The notes beneath the pieces are model-generated. The model did no database searches. It was given only the letters and a program-made list of their open reading frames with translations, and was not told the DNA's origin. From Hymenobacter glacieicola (GTDB taxonomy: Bacteria; Bacteroidota; Bacteroidia; Cytophagales; Hymenobacteraceae), in NCBI RefSeq assembly GCF_014640315.1, contig NZ_BMGS01000015.1, positions 20,466-84,465 on the forward strand: a stretch of DNA of 64,000 nucleotides. Reading direction: 5' to 3'. The translations under genes were made by a program, and so were the position numbers. Positions 1 to 7,644 of the stretch are shown in pieces (position 1 is the stretch's first letter; every line of letters begins with the position of its first letter).

Positions 1-186
1 CGCGGAAGTACGCAACATAGCGTGTCATCGAAAAGCTGGGATCAGGGAGAAAGTAGGGCAAAATACGGGTTTGTCACATGTGTTGAACGGACCGTTCAAC
101 TAACGTGACACAGGCAGGCCAGACTCACAAACGCTTACTGATCGCCTGGACTAGCCGCCGCTGACGACGGGCAAAACGCGCGCTCA

Positions 187-1314
187 CTACCCCAGGTTTG
201 CACCACTATCTAACCGCTGCTGCTCCTGGTGCAGAAAGGTCTGCAGTTCCGCTTCACTGGGCAGGCCAATTTGGTATTTGCTCACAAATACTTGCTCCGA
301 CAGCCCCGTCGTGGCATAATGCACCAACGACTCATTTTTCTGCGCACACAGAATCAGACCCACTGGCGGGTTATCTCCCGCACTCATTTCGTGCTCACGG
401 TAGTAGTTCAGGTACACGTTCATCTGCCCGGCATCGGCATGACTAAAGGCCCCGATCTTCAAATCCACTAGGACGTGGCACTTGAGAATGCGGTGGTAAA
501 ACACCAGGTCTACGTACAGGTGCTCATTGTCGAAAGTCAACCGCTTCTGGCGGGCTTCGAAGCAGAAGCCACGCCCCAGTTCGAGTAAGAAGGTCTGCAG
601 GTGGTCGATAATGGCCTGCTCCAGTTCGCCTTCGCTGTAGCTGGGCCGCTGCTCGAGGCCGAGGAATTCCAGGACATACGGATTCTTCACCACGTCCCCT
701 ACCTGTAGGGGCTGCGTACCGGCATGACCGGCGAGCACCGCGGCTTTATCCGTCGAAAGTCCCGTGCGCTCATACAAGGCCGACTGAATGGCGCGTTTGA
801 GCTCGCGCACGGACCAGTGGTTGGTCACGCTCTGCACCTCATAAAAAGCCCGCTGCAAGGGCGTATCTAGGGTGAGCAACTCAATGAAATGCGAAAAGCT
901 CAACCGCTGCAGCAACAGCACAGGATCAATGCCCACCCGGATTGTCGCGTCTGGTAATTGGTCAGACACTGTCTGACCAATTACCGGCAAGGAAAGCCCC
1001 GCGGCTTGCAAGGTGCTAGCCTGTGCCACCAGCAGGCGCGGGTACGCCTGGTACAACTGACGACAGAGCTTGAGGTTGGTCTGGGAGAGCCCGCTCACCC
1101 CCCGCGCCCGCAAGCTGCGCGCTAGTTCCACTAACAAGCGCTGGCCATAGGCAGCCCGGTCGTGGCCAGCTTGCTCATATTCGGTCACATAGTAGCCCAC
1201 CAGCCAGTTGCGAGCCGTTAGCCAGTAGTTGACTTGTTGCACGGCCGCGCGCTGGGCCAGGGTATGCAACTGATCCAGCCGGTCGGCCAAAGAGAGAAAC
1301 GTCAGGTCGGGCAT
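187..1314 (-). CDS. YhcG/DUF1016-family PDDEXK nuclease-like protein
   Basis: The 375-aa product has the two-part layout of the YhcG (DUF1016) family. An N-terminal helical domain (about residues 15-170, with the typical YWLTARNWLVGYYV stretch) is followed by a C-terminal PDDEXK-like nuclease domain (about 240-365). The stretch YVDLVFYHR...VLVDLK around residues 265-290 carries the D and D-x-K expected of the fold, followed by AGQMNVYLNYY, a hallmark of this family. Such proteins are linked to mobile elements and restriction-like loci, but the cellular role is not settled. Length is normal for the family and no lesion is seen. The linker between domains contains a perfect 15-bp inverted repeat (separate entry). 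The gene stands alone. Confidence 0.88.
   Translation of the reverse strand: MPDLTFLSLADRLDQLHTLAQRAAVQQVNYWLTARNWLVGYYVTEYEQAGHDRAAYGQRLLVELARSLRARGVSGLSQTNLKLCRQLYQAYPRLLVAQASTLQAAGLSLPVIGQTVSDQLPDATIRVGIDPVLLLQRLSFSHFIELLTLDTPLQRAFYEVQSVTNHWSVRELKRAIQSALYERTGLSTDKAAVLAGHAGTQPLQVGDVVKNPYVLEFLGLEQRPSYSEGELEQAIIDHLQTFLLELGRGFCFEARQKRLTFDNEHLYVDLVFYHRILKCHVLVDLKIGAFSHADAGQMNVYLNYYREHEMSAGDNPPVGLILCAQKNESLVHYATTGLSEQVFVSKYQIGLPSEAELQTFLHQEQQRLDSGANLG
953..985. repeat. 33-bp perfect palindrome inside the DUF1016 gene
   Basis: Positions 953-967 and 971-985 are exact reverse complements (15 bp each) separated by 3 nt (act). It lies in the region coding for the linker between the two protein domains, residues around 110-121 (VIGQTVSDQLPD). 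Confidence 0.85.
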
Positions 1315-1664
1315 AGACCCGAAGATACAGGAGTAGGGGTAAAGAAGAGGAGTGTATAGAGGGCAGGCCCGTTTCCGTCTCTAGGACGTTCCTCCTTGGC
1401 CTGTAACCGGCCCTAGCGCTGGGCGTGATGCCTTCCGGAGCGGGCACCGCTACCGGCCCCCAACCTGTTTCCTGATCGTCTCCCCTCTCCGTGCCGCTTA
1501 CAGGGGGCCACGCCGGGCTGGGGCGTTGCCGCTCAGAAACAGCCACCTGCTAGGAGCCGGCCCGCAGCAGCCTCCCTGGATAAAAACAAGATCGGGGCTG
1601 GTACTGCTGAGTGCTCTCTTGCTGTTTCCCCCTGCCAGGCAGAAGCGAACGGCAACGGAGCATT
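1315..1664. other. Intergenic stretch, no gene seen
   Basis: About 350 bp between two minus-strand genes. Open frames here are short and have no recognisable protein character. No clear hairpin or repeat was found. Confidence 0.5.
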
Positions 1665-2159
1665 CTAGAAGAGGTGAGGCGCAAATTCCGCATCGGCTTC
1701 TTCGGGCGGAAGTTCCAAGGCGATAAGACCGTACTCCGTGTGGAACTCCGCTTTCAATCGCTGCAACCTGTACTCGGCCTGCGCATCGTTTGAGGCCCCT
1801 TCCGGCGTGCATGCTTCTACCGAGAGACCTAATAGCAGTCGTCCATGCGGGCTGAAGTAGAGCATCGGCCGGTAGTGCGGGGGCTGGCCGCGAAAGTAGA
1901 GGGTAAAGGCCCGGTCTGCTTGGGCCAGCCCGTACGCCAGCGTGTTGGCCAGCGTGCCGGAGACAAACCCCTCTGGTGAGCCGGTGGGTCGCACTTTAAC
2001 ATCGTCCCGCACGGCGTCCTCGCTAAGATCGGCGTAGGCCGACAAGAAGCGGTGGATGCAAGTCAGGGTGCGCTCGCGGGTAGCGATGCAAATGTCCAAG
2101 CCGGGCGGCATGACGTCGAGGGAGAGCGTACGGTCCGCCTTGCGCACGCAAACGGTCAA
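1665..2159 (-). CDS. Hypothetical protein, 164 aa
   Basis: The product is soluble, with no signal peptide or membrane segment, and I do not recognise the family. It alternates charged and hydrophobic stretches as expected of a folded alpha/beta protein (for example GFVSGTLANTLAYGLAQADR in the middle and HGRLLLGLSVEA near residue 110). The acidic tail ends PEEADAEFAPHLF. The reading frame is long for the local background and the strand agrees with its neighbours, which supports a real gene. No function is proposed. Confidence 0.55.
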   Translation of the reverse strand: MTVCVRKADRTLSLDVMPPGLDICIATRERTLTCIHRFLSAYADLSEDAVRDDVKVRPTGSPEGFVSGTLANTLAYGLAQADRAFTLYFRGQPPHYRPMLYFSPHGRLLLGLSVEACTPEGASNDAQAEYRLQRLKAEFHTEYGLIALELPPEEADAEFAPHLF

Positions 2160-2321
2160 CGAGGTGGGGCCCCAAGGTACGACGTTGGCCCTACTTTCCG
2201 GTCCCTATGTCGCCTATCCCAACCCGTCCTGTCAGCTGGGGCTCGTTAAGGTGTACCTTAATGAGCCAATCATAAAAACTGCTAGCCCGGGCTTATCAGG
2301 CCTTGTAGGATGCAAAAATGT

Positions 2322-2540
2322 TTAGCTGGACTCATTAGCTTCCCTTTTGATGCCGTCAATGAATAGCGTCGAGCTACCGTCCCAATAACAGAATATACAG
2401 CGGCCATCCTTCATCTCGTGGTCACAATTAGTATACCCATAGAGGTAATGTGAGCACTCTGGGCAAAGCGACATCATATGTGAGGAGTCAGCAAAATAGT
2501 TACTCCAACACTCGGCACACTTTCTCACTTCTCTTTCCAT
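2322..2540 (-). CDS. Small Cys-rich zinc-ribbon-like protein, 72 aa
   Basis: The 72-residue product carries eight regularly spaced metal-ligand candidates: C8-x2-C11 and C26-x2-C29 form one set, and C39-x-H41 with C48-x2-C51 form a second. This is the pattern of one or two zinc knuckles or a rubredoxin-like ribbon. The rest is polar and unstructured-looking. It is AT-richer than its neighbours. The family and partner are unknown; binding of zinc is inferred from cysteine spacing only. Confidence 0.55.
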   Translation of the reverse strand: MEREVRKCAECWSNYFADSSHMMSLCPECSHYLYGYTNCDHEMKDGRCIFCYWDGSSTLFIDGIKREANESS

Positions 2541-3032
2541 CGGATAGCGGATATTTTTTAAAGTAATTCCTATGGAAGTGCCTCCTTAAGAGGGCGCAAT
2601 AAACAGCACCTTTCGGCATACCTAAAATACCTATGTTACTTAAACGCCTGAGCCCGCCCCCCCCCCGCAAAGTACCACGATTCGAAACCAAGGGCGGTGG
2701 GGAGAAAACCGCCACTTTTCCGAGGTGGCGGGTAGAGCTCACCTTACGTTAAGCAACTATTCCGGGACAACACAGGAATTTCCTAGTAGTCCACAGAGTG
2801 GAAAAGTACTGTTAGTGCACGCCAAGGAAGGCATCTAGTTTCGAGTTTACGAAACTCGCCGGTCACTGCAGCGAAGGGCTGGCGGTTGGTGCAGGGCAGC
2901 TATTCAAGGGCAGGGGCGTTTGGCCCAAATGCTGGCGGACTTCTCTCAACGGCCTGGGCTTGGGCTCATGCGGAAGAAAAGAGAACTGGGTCGTAGCTTG
3001 GGTATGTATTCCTAGCCCTTCTACCCACACGG
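2541..3032. other. Intergenic region with a C10 homopolymer
   Basis: About 490 bp between a minus-strand and a plus-strand gene, so promoters for both directions may lie here. It contains a run of ten C residues at 2657-2666. No gene-like frame was found. Confidence 0.5.
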
Positions 3033-4265
3033 ATGATGCCCTGTATTCCTGCCCGCGGTGCGCGGCTTACCTTAGTGGGAGGAGCGGCCCAGTGGGGACT
3101 CTCAGTGCTGCTCGTGCTCGTCTGCGCCCTGCGCGGCGCGGCGCAAGACGTTGTCGGACTCCCGTTGGTCCGGGAAACGGGCAGCAGTCGGTTTGTATTC
3201 TCCACGCAGCCCGACACGGTGCAAACCCCCAACTCCGTGCCGAAGGGGATCAGTCGTTACCTGCTCAAGTACGTTGAGTTTGGGGGAGGCCTTAGCCCAC
3301 TGCCGGCACAGCGAGTGAATTTCCTCATCGGGCGCGACGTCCACGAGCGCATCGTGTTCGTGCCCGCGGCCGGCCCCAATTCGTTATCGTTCCGGGCTCG
3401 TGACCAGCAAGTGTTGCCAGCCACGCCAGGCAATATCCCGCCGGCGACCTTTCGCATCGCCCTAGAGGGAGTGCGCGGCTCCCAGCGGCTCGAACTTCGG
3501 CCGGTGGTCTATGCCACGGGGGAGCGGTACGCTTCCGCCCGCGAACAGGACTTGTTTCTTCGGCTCGAACTCCGGGGACACCGGTCCACGGCAACCCTGC
3601 CCTTGGGCCCGAACCGCCTCGCTCTGCGCGTGACTCACCCCGGCTACCCGGGCCTCCCCCGGGACCTCGTCTACCCGGACTCCAGTACACAGGTGCGCGT
3701 ACTGGACGAAAAAAACGCGCCTGTCACCTACCGCCTGGGCGAATCATTCCTAATGCAGGGACACTTGGTCCGGCTCAGCCACCTCACCCCCGCGGGCGAC
3801 AGCTTGTACGTGGCCGTCACGGGGCCCGAAAAGTCGCCCTCCGCCTATGGGAGTACGCCCCAATTGCTGTTTCAGCCCACGGAAGCGACCGATGTCCGGG
3901 GCCACCGGGTTCGGTTGACGGGCACCGAGCGGCCCCTCGTGCTGGACTTCTGGGGCACGTGGTGCAAGCCCTGCGTCGCGCTCACCCCCGCCCTGCACGC
4001 GCTACACCGACAGTACGGGGCTTCCATCGACCTGGTGGGGGTCGCCCTGGACGAGCCGCAGAAGGTAAAACACTACGTGGCGGCCCACGCCATCCCGTGG
4101 CCCAACCTTGTCGTGCCGGCGAACCAGGCGCATTCCTTGCTCACGCAGTGGGAGATTCGCGAATACCCCACCTTCCTGTTAGTGTACAGGGGAAAAGTTC
4201 TCTACCGTGGAATTGGGGCGCGGGGGTTTCAAGAACTGACGCAGCGCCTAGCCCAACTGCCCTAG
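3033..4265 (+). CDS. TlpA-family thioredoxin-like exported protein
   Basis: The 410-aa product starts with a signal peptide (a hydrophobic core SVLLVLVCALRGAAQ in the first 40 residues), so it acts in the periplasm or at the envelope. Residues about 45-290 form a beta-rich region of unknown type. Residues about 290-410 are a thioredoxin-fold domain with the redox motif FWGTWCKPC (C-K-P-C near residues 311-314), a downstream cis-Pro-like EYPTFLLV and the closing GKVLYRGIG. Proteins of this TlpA/ResA type reduce or isomerise disulfides outside the cytoplasm. No partner lies beside it. Confidence 0.87.
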   Translation: MMPCIPARGARLTLVGGAAQWGLSVLLVLVCALRGAAQDVVGLPLVRETGSSRFVFSTQPDTVQTPNSVPKGISRYLLKYVEFGGGLSPLPAQRVNFLIGRDVHERIVFVPAAGPNSLSFRARDQQVLPATPGNIPPATFRIALEGVRGSQRLELRPVVYATGERYASAREQDLFLRLELRGHRSTATLPLGPNRLALRVTHPGYPGLPRDLVYPDSSTQVRVLDEKNAPVTYRLGESFLMQGHLVRLSHLTPAGDSLYVAVTGPEKSPSAYGSTPQLLFQPTEATDVRGHRVRLTGTERPLVLDFWGTWCKPCVALTPALHALHRQYGASIDLVGVALDEPQKVKHYVAAHAIPWPNLVVPANQAHSLLTQWEIREYPTFLLVYRGKVLYRGIGARGFQELTQRLAQLP

Positions 4266-4353
4266 CAGGCGTTCACGAAAACGGTCTGAGAAGTAATGTT
4301 ACGATAACTGAAACAAGGGTTCGTGTGTCCCCTTAGCGCTTTTAACTCCCCGT

Positions 4354-4671
4354 TTATGGCTCCTCTGCATGAGCAGCTGCGGATGGAATACCATTCTCTA
4401 TTAGGTCTTGGAATACTTGCAAAATGATTTCCAACTTACTCGGGTCTTCGGAGCCAACAAACAAGGCGTCGTTCAAAAAACACTCATACCAATCAGTTGC
4501 GGGCTTGATAAAGTTTATCAGGGGGATGGAAGCCTCTTCCAACGCGGTATCGGACACGTTGATTTTAACGCTCCAACCGGGGTTGCTGCCGGAGAGCAAT
4601 ATGAAACTTTCCCGAAACTCCCATTCGCCTTCGCAACGGGCCATGTATCATGCTTGTAGCCAAGTCAGCGT
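4354..4671 (-). pseudogene. Decayed Imm53-type immunity gene
   Basis: From the ATG at 4644 the frame encodes 96 residues with the Imm53 pattern: CEGEWEF near the start, NPGWSVKINVSDTALEE, then DWYECFLNDALFVGSEDP and SKLEIILQVFQDLIENG. Imm53 proteins usually begin about nine residues earlier with a W-L-x-x-W-Y stretch. That stretch is visible in the same frame at 4645-4671: ACG-CTG-ACT-TGG-CTA-CAA-GCA-TGA-TAC, that is x-L-T-W-L-Q-A-stop-Y. The expected ATG reads ACG and a Trp codon reads TGA. The gene is therefore probably a pseudogene, or it is read only from the internal ATG without its first helix. No toxin gene lies beside it. Confidence 0.75.
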
Positions 4672-4735
4672 TTACTTCGAGTATAACTAAACGATTTCAT
4701 TCGAAAAGGAGGGTAGTACTCGCAGGCAGTTCCGC

Positions 4736-4930
4736 TTATAACTCCTGCAGTTCAGCCCTCGGGACGCGACTGGTGTGCAGGCAGTTTTGGAGCCACCTAC
4801 CCACGGCTTGCTTCTGTTCGGGAGTGCTGGTATGCAGGAGCAAGTATATTACCGGAAAAAGCGCTGGCGGGCCGTATCGAAGCTCTGAGAAGCGGGCGGG
4901 ACAACGGAACCCGTCCCGGAACTGAAATCA
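4736..4930 (-). pseudogene. Start-less coding remnant, unknown
   Basis: In the minus direction a frame ending with TAA at 4738-4736 encodes a natural-looking C-terminus (LLLHTSTPEQKQAVGRWLQN, then CLHTSRVPRAELQEL). It is closed upstream by TGA without any ATG, GTG or TTG start. It lies about 15 nt after the stop of the lipoprotein gene. It is best read as the tail of a lost gene; the family is not recognised. Confidence 0.35.
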
Positions 4931-4944
4931 AACCGGCCCGTTGG

Positions 4945-5688
4945 TCATTGCTGCCGCGTTACGTGCTTCATGCTTGCGTGCCCGCAGTAAATATCTGTTC
5001 CGTTCACGCGGTAATACAGCTTGTCATCTTTCACCCTAAACCCCGCGCGGATGACGCCCTCTACTCCGCGTTTGGAGAGGACAATCACGTAAAAAAAACG
5101 GGTGGCCTTCGGTTGAACGGTTCTTTGCAGCGAAGACGGCTGCCGCTGACTATCCACCACCGCCTTCAGGTCCCGTAGCCCGTAATTAAACAAGGGCAAT
5201 TTGTCCAGGGTCATTTCCTCGGCGGGAAGAATCAGTTTGAAGTAGTTGTCCGGTAGCGCCGGCTGCTGTTGCAACGCGGCCGGGGCTTCTGTTGACCACT
5301 TGAAGGGGGGCGGGGGGGCATCGGCTAAGTTAAACGAATCCGCCGGAACGGCTATTGACACGTGGACAGGCGCCGCGGTTTCGTTGACGATGCGCGTCCA
5401 GAACACCGCGTAGACGTACTCTCTGCCATCGGGAGCCGTGTATCTGAGCCCCCCTTTTGGCAAGCTGTTTTCGATAATCACCCGCTTGCCGGTCGAATCC
5501 GCGTATTCGTACCACGTGTCGGTATAAGGGGTCTTGGGCACCGCCACCCGTTGTTGACGGTCGCCCCCCTCAGTTGACTCAGGGGTTTCCGCGCCCGGTT
5601 TAACTGCGTCGGGAGGTGATGTACTGGCGTGACCACACGAGAGTAGCACCGCGGGCAGCGCCAGCCAGTGTATCAGAATGGTTCTCAT
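4945..5688 (-). CDS. Putative lipoprotein, 247 aa
   Basis: The frame is open upstream to 6054, but the ATG at 5688 is chosen because it begins a clear lipoprotein signal: MRTILIHWLALPAVLLSC, with lipobox LLSC and lipidated Cys at residue 18, followed by a Ser/Thr/Pro linker. The extension upstream of it is Arg/Pro-rich shadow sequence running through an inverted repeat. The mature protein is beta-rich (DTWYEYADSTGKRVIIENSL; EYVYAVFWTRIVNETAAPV), which suggests an immunoglobulin-like or other sandwich domain anchored at the membrane. The function is unknown. Confidence 0.7.
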   Translation of the reverse strand: MRTILIHWLALPAVLLSCGHASTSPPDAVKPGAETPESTEGGDRQQRVAVPKTPYTDTWYEYADSTGKRVIIENSLPKGGLRYTAPDGREYVYAVFWTRIVNETAAPVHVSIAVPADSFNLADAPPPPFKWSTEAPAALQQQPALPDNYFKLILPAEEMTLDKLPLFNYGLRDLKAVVDSQRQPSSLQRTVQPKATRFFYVIVLSKRGVEGVIRAGFRVKDDKLYYRVNGTDIYCGHASMKHVTRQQ

Positions 5689-5925
5689 AGTTTTCAGCTG
5701 GCGCGCAGCCGGTGCGTAGCCTCGCTTCCGGTAACTGGTGTGTGCCTTTTTGGTGGGGCTGCCACGTTCCCTCCCCTGGCGGTGGAAGTATGCCCCTGCC
5801 GGCCGAAAGTACCACTTCCGGCACCAATCAAAAAGGTAGTTGCTCCTTCGCTGGGTTTTCAGGGCAGCTTTCTCCAGTCGCTTGCTTACGGGGCCCGGGT
5901 GTGGTGTCGCTCCAGAAAGCGGCTT

Positions 5926-6004
5926 GGCAGTTAGATCACCCGGCAGCCACCTCGCAGTCCCCGCGCCGGGCGCCGCGAGGTGGCTGCCGGGTGATCTAAC
6001 TGCC
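5926..6004. repeat. 30-bp perfect inverted repeat, 19-nt spacer
   Basis: Positions 5926-5955 and 5975-6004 are exact reverse complements (outer ends GGCAGTTAGATC...). The 19-nt spacer is GC-rich. The right arm touches the first base of a truncated nitrilase reading frame. It could be a strong terminator hairpin, a MITE-like element or a recombination scar. Confidence 0.9.
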
Positions 6005-6103
6005 GAAATTAACCTGGCCCGCATCCTGGAAGAGCAAATGACCCTGGACATCACCGGCCACTACGCCCGGCCCGACGTATTTAGCTCCCCCGGCCCTTGT
6101 TAA
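5996..6103 (+). pseudogene. C-terminal stump of a nitrilase-family hydrolase
   Basis: The plus-strand frame ending at the TAA at 6101-6103 encodes LARILEEQMTLDITGHYARP followed by DVF. The G-H-Y-x-R-P-D-V-F motif is the C-terminal signature of nitrilases (carbon-nitrogen hydrolases). All catalytic Glu-Lys-Cys regions are missing. The homology begins right at the inverted repeat, so the rest was probably lost in a rearrangement there. Confidence 0.6.
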
Positions 6104-6128
6104 ATGCACCCCACTTTTATAACTGGTT

Positions 6129-7265
6129 ATGTCGCCTGCCCCTACCGTTTCAGCTTCCGTTCCGTTGCCGGTTCTCATCGTGGGAGCCGGGCTCTCCGGC
6201 CTTACCGCCGCCCGGGTGCTGCAGGCTGCCGGGGTGCCGGTGCGGGTGCTGGAAGCCCGCGCCCGCGTCGGGGGGCGTACCTGGGCCCTTCCGGCCTTGG
6301 CCGCGGAGCAGGGGGAGGGCGGCCTGCTTGATCTGGGCGCAACCTGGGGCTGGTCCCACCACCCGTACCTGATGCAGTTGCTCGACGAGCTAGGCATCCA
6401 ACCGTTTGTGCAGCCCAGCGCCGGGGCCACGGCCTACCAAACCTTGCAGGGCGTACACCGCCTGCCTCATCCGGCGGGCTCGGCCGGCTACCTGCGCTTT
6501 GCCGGCGGCGCGGCGACGCTCTGCCGCACCCTGGCCGGGCAGCTGCCGGGCGACTGCCTGGAAGTAAACACCCGCGTCACGCAGCTTCGCCAGTTGCCCC
6601 CCGGCCAGGGGGTGGCGCTGCAAGCCCGCCAGGGGAACAGCACGCGTACCTACCACGCCGCGGCCGTGGTGTTGGCCCTGCCCCCGCGGCTGGTTGCCCA
6701 CACGATGGCTTTTGAGCCCGCCCTGCCGCCCGCGCTGGAGGAGGCGCTGCGCCAGGTGCCCACGTGGATGAGCCACGCTATGAAAAGCGTAGTGGTGTAT
6801 GCCGAGCCGTTTTGGCGCCCGCTGGGATGGTCGGGGTATGCCGTCAGCCAGACCGGGCCGCTGACGGAGATTCACGATGCCTCACCGGGTAGGGGTGACT
6901 TCGGCGCGCTGTTTGGGTTTTTCGCGGCGGCGCATCCGCTGCGTGCCGCGTCCCGGCCGGCCCGGCAGGCCGCCGTGCTAACCCAGCTAACTCAGCTGTT
7001 CGGGCCGCAGGTGAGCACCCCGCTGGCCTACCACGAATGGGACTGGGCCCGGGACCCACTCACCAGCGTACCCGGCGATGAGCAGCCGCCCGCGTCGGTG
7101 CTCCTGCAGGGGCCCGGGCTGCTGCGGCAGGCGGCGTGGGCCGGCTGCCTGCACTGGGCTGGGGCAGAAACCTCAGCCAGCGAATGGGGCCGCCTGGACG
7201 GGGCCGTGGAATCGGGCCGCCGCGCCGCCGCGCAGGTGCTCCGGCAGGTAACGGCTCGCGCGTAA
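6129..7265 (+). CDS. FAD-dependent amine oxidase (flavin monoamine oxidase family)
   Basis: The 378-aa product opens with a Rossmann dinucleotide-binding motif (VLIVGAGLSG, G19-x-G21-x2-G24), followed by EARARVGGRTW, the second FAD contact typical of monoamine-oxidase-like enzymes. Near the C-terminus HWAGAETS and GRLDGAVESGRRAA match the closing FAD-binding segment of this family. It is expected to oxidise an amine to an aldehyde or imine, releasing H2O2 and ammonia; the substrate cannot be told. Length is at the short end (usually 420-460 aa). The DUF202 gene follows in the same direction after about 80 bp. Confidence 0.85.
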   Translation: MSPAPTVSASVPLPVLIVGAGLSGLTAARVLQAAGVPVRVLEARARVGGRTWALPALAAEQGEGGLLDLGATWGWSHHPYLMQLLDELGIQPFVQPSAGATAYQTLQGVHRLPHPAGSAGYLRFAGGAATLCRTLAGQLPGDCLEVNTRVTQLRQLPPGQGVALQARQGNSTRTYHAAAVVLALPPRLVAHTMAFEPALPPALEEALRQVPTWMSHAMKSVVVYAEPFWRPLGWSGYAVSQTGPLTEIHDASPGRGDFGALFGFFAAAHPLRAASRPARQAAVLTQLTQLFGPQVSTPLAYHEWDWARDPLTSVPGDEQPPASVLLQGPGLLRQAAWAGCLHWAGAETSASEWGRLDGAVESGRRAAAQVLRQVTARA

Positions 7266-7345
7266 CTCCCCCAAGCGGACCGGGTTTCTGTGGCGCGGAA
7301 AAAGCCGGGCCGCGCAGTCCACTGTTCTCTTCTACTTCTGCTTAC

Positions 7346-7591
7346 ATGCCTGACCCCCACTCCTTATCCGACCGATTGGCTTTGCTGCGCACCCGCCTGG
7401 CCAATGAGCGTACCTTTCTGACCTATGTGCGCACCAGCTTAGCCATGCTGGGCTTTGGCCTGGCCCTGATTCAACTCTACCCGGTGCGGGCCGGCATGCT
7501 CGGCTACGGGGCCGTCCTGGCCGCGGCCCTGGTCATGGGTACCGGCTGGCTTCGCTTCCGTCAGCGGCGCAAAGAAATTGAAGCCAGCTAG
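7346..7591 (+). CDS. DUF202 (YidH-type) small membrane protein
   Basis: The ATG at 7346 gives 81 aa; a longer frame upstream is a shadow of the amine oxidase end. The N-terminus has the DUF202 signature RTRLANERTFLTYVRTSLA, followed by two membrane segments (MLGFGLALIQLYPV and LGYGAVLAAALVMGTGWLRF). The family is conserved in inner membranes; function is not established. It sits about 50 bp before the antiporter gene and may share its transcript. Confidence 0.85.
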   Translation: MPDPHSLSDRLALLRTRLANERTFLTYVRTSLAMLGFGLALIQLYPVRAGMLGYGAVLAAALVMGTGWLRFRQRRKEIEAS

Positions 7592-7644
7592 CAGGAGCTG
7601 CCCTCGGGCCGACCCGTGGCGGCTGACCTGCGTATGTTCCGGCT

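Noticed and set aside
5689..6054. N-terminal extension of the lipoprotein gene
   Set aside because: The extension is Arg/Pro-rich, runs across the 30-bp inverted repeat, and would bury a perfect lipoprotein signal. The ATG at 5688 is preferred.
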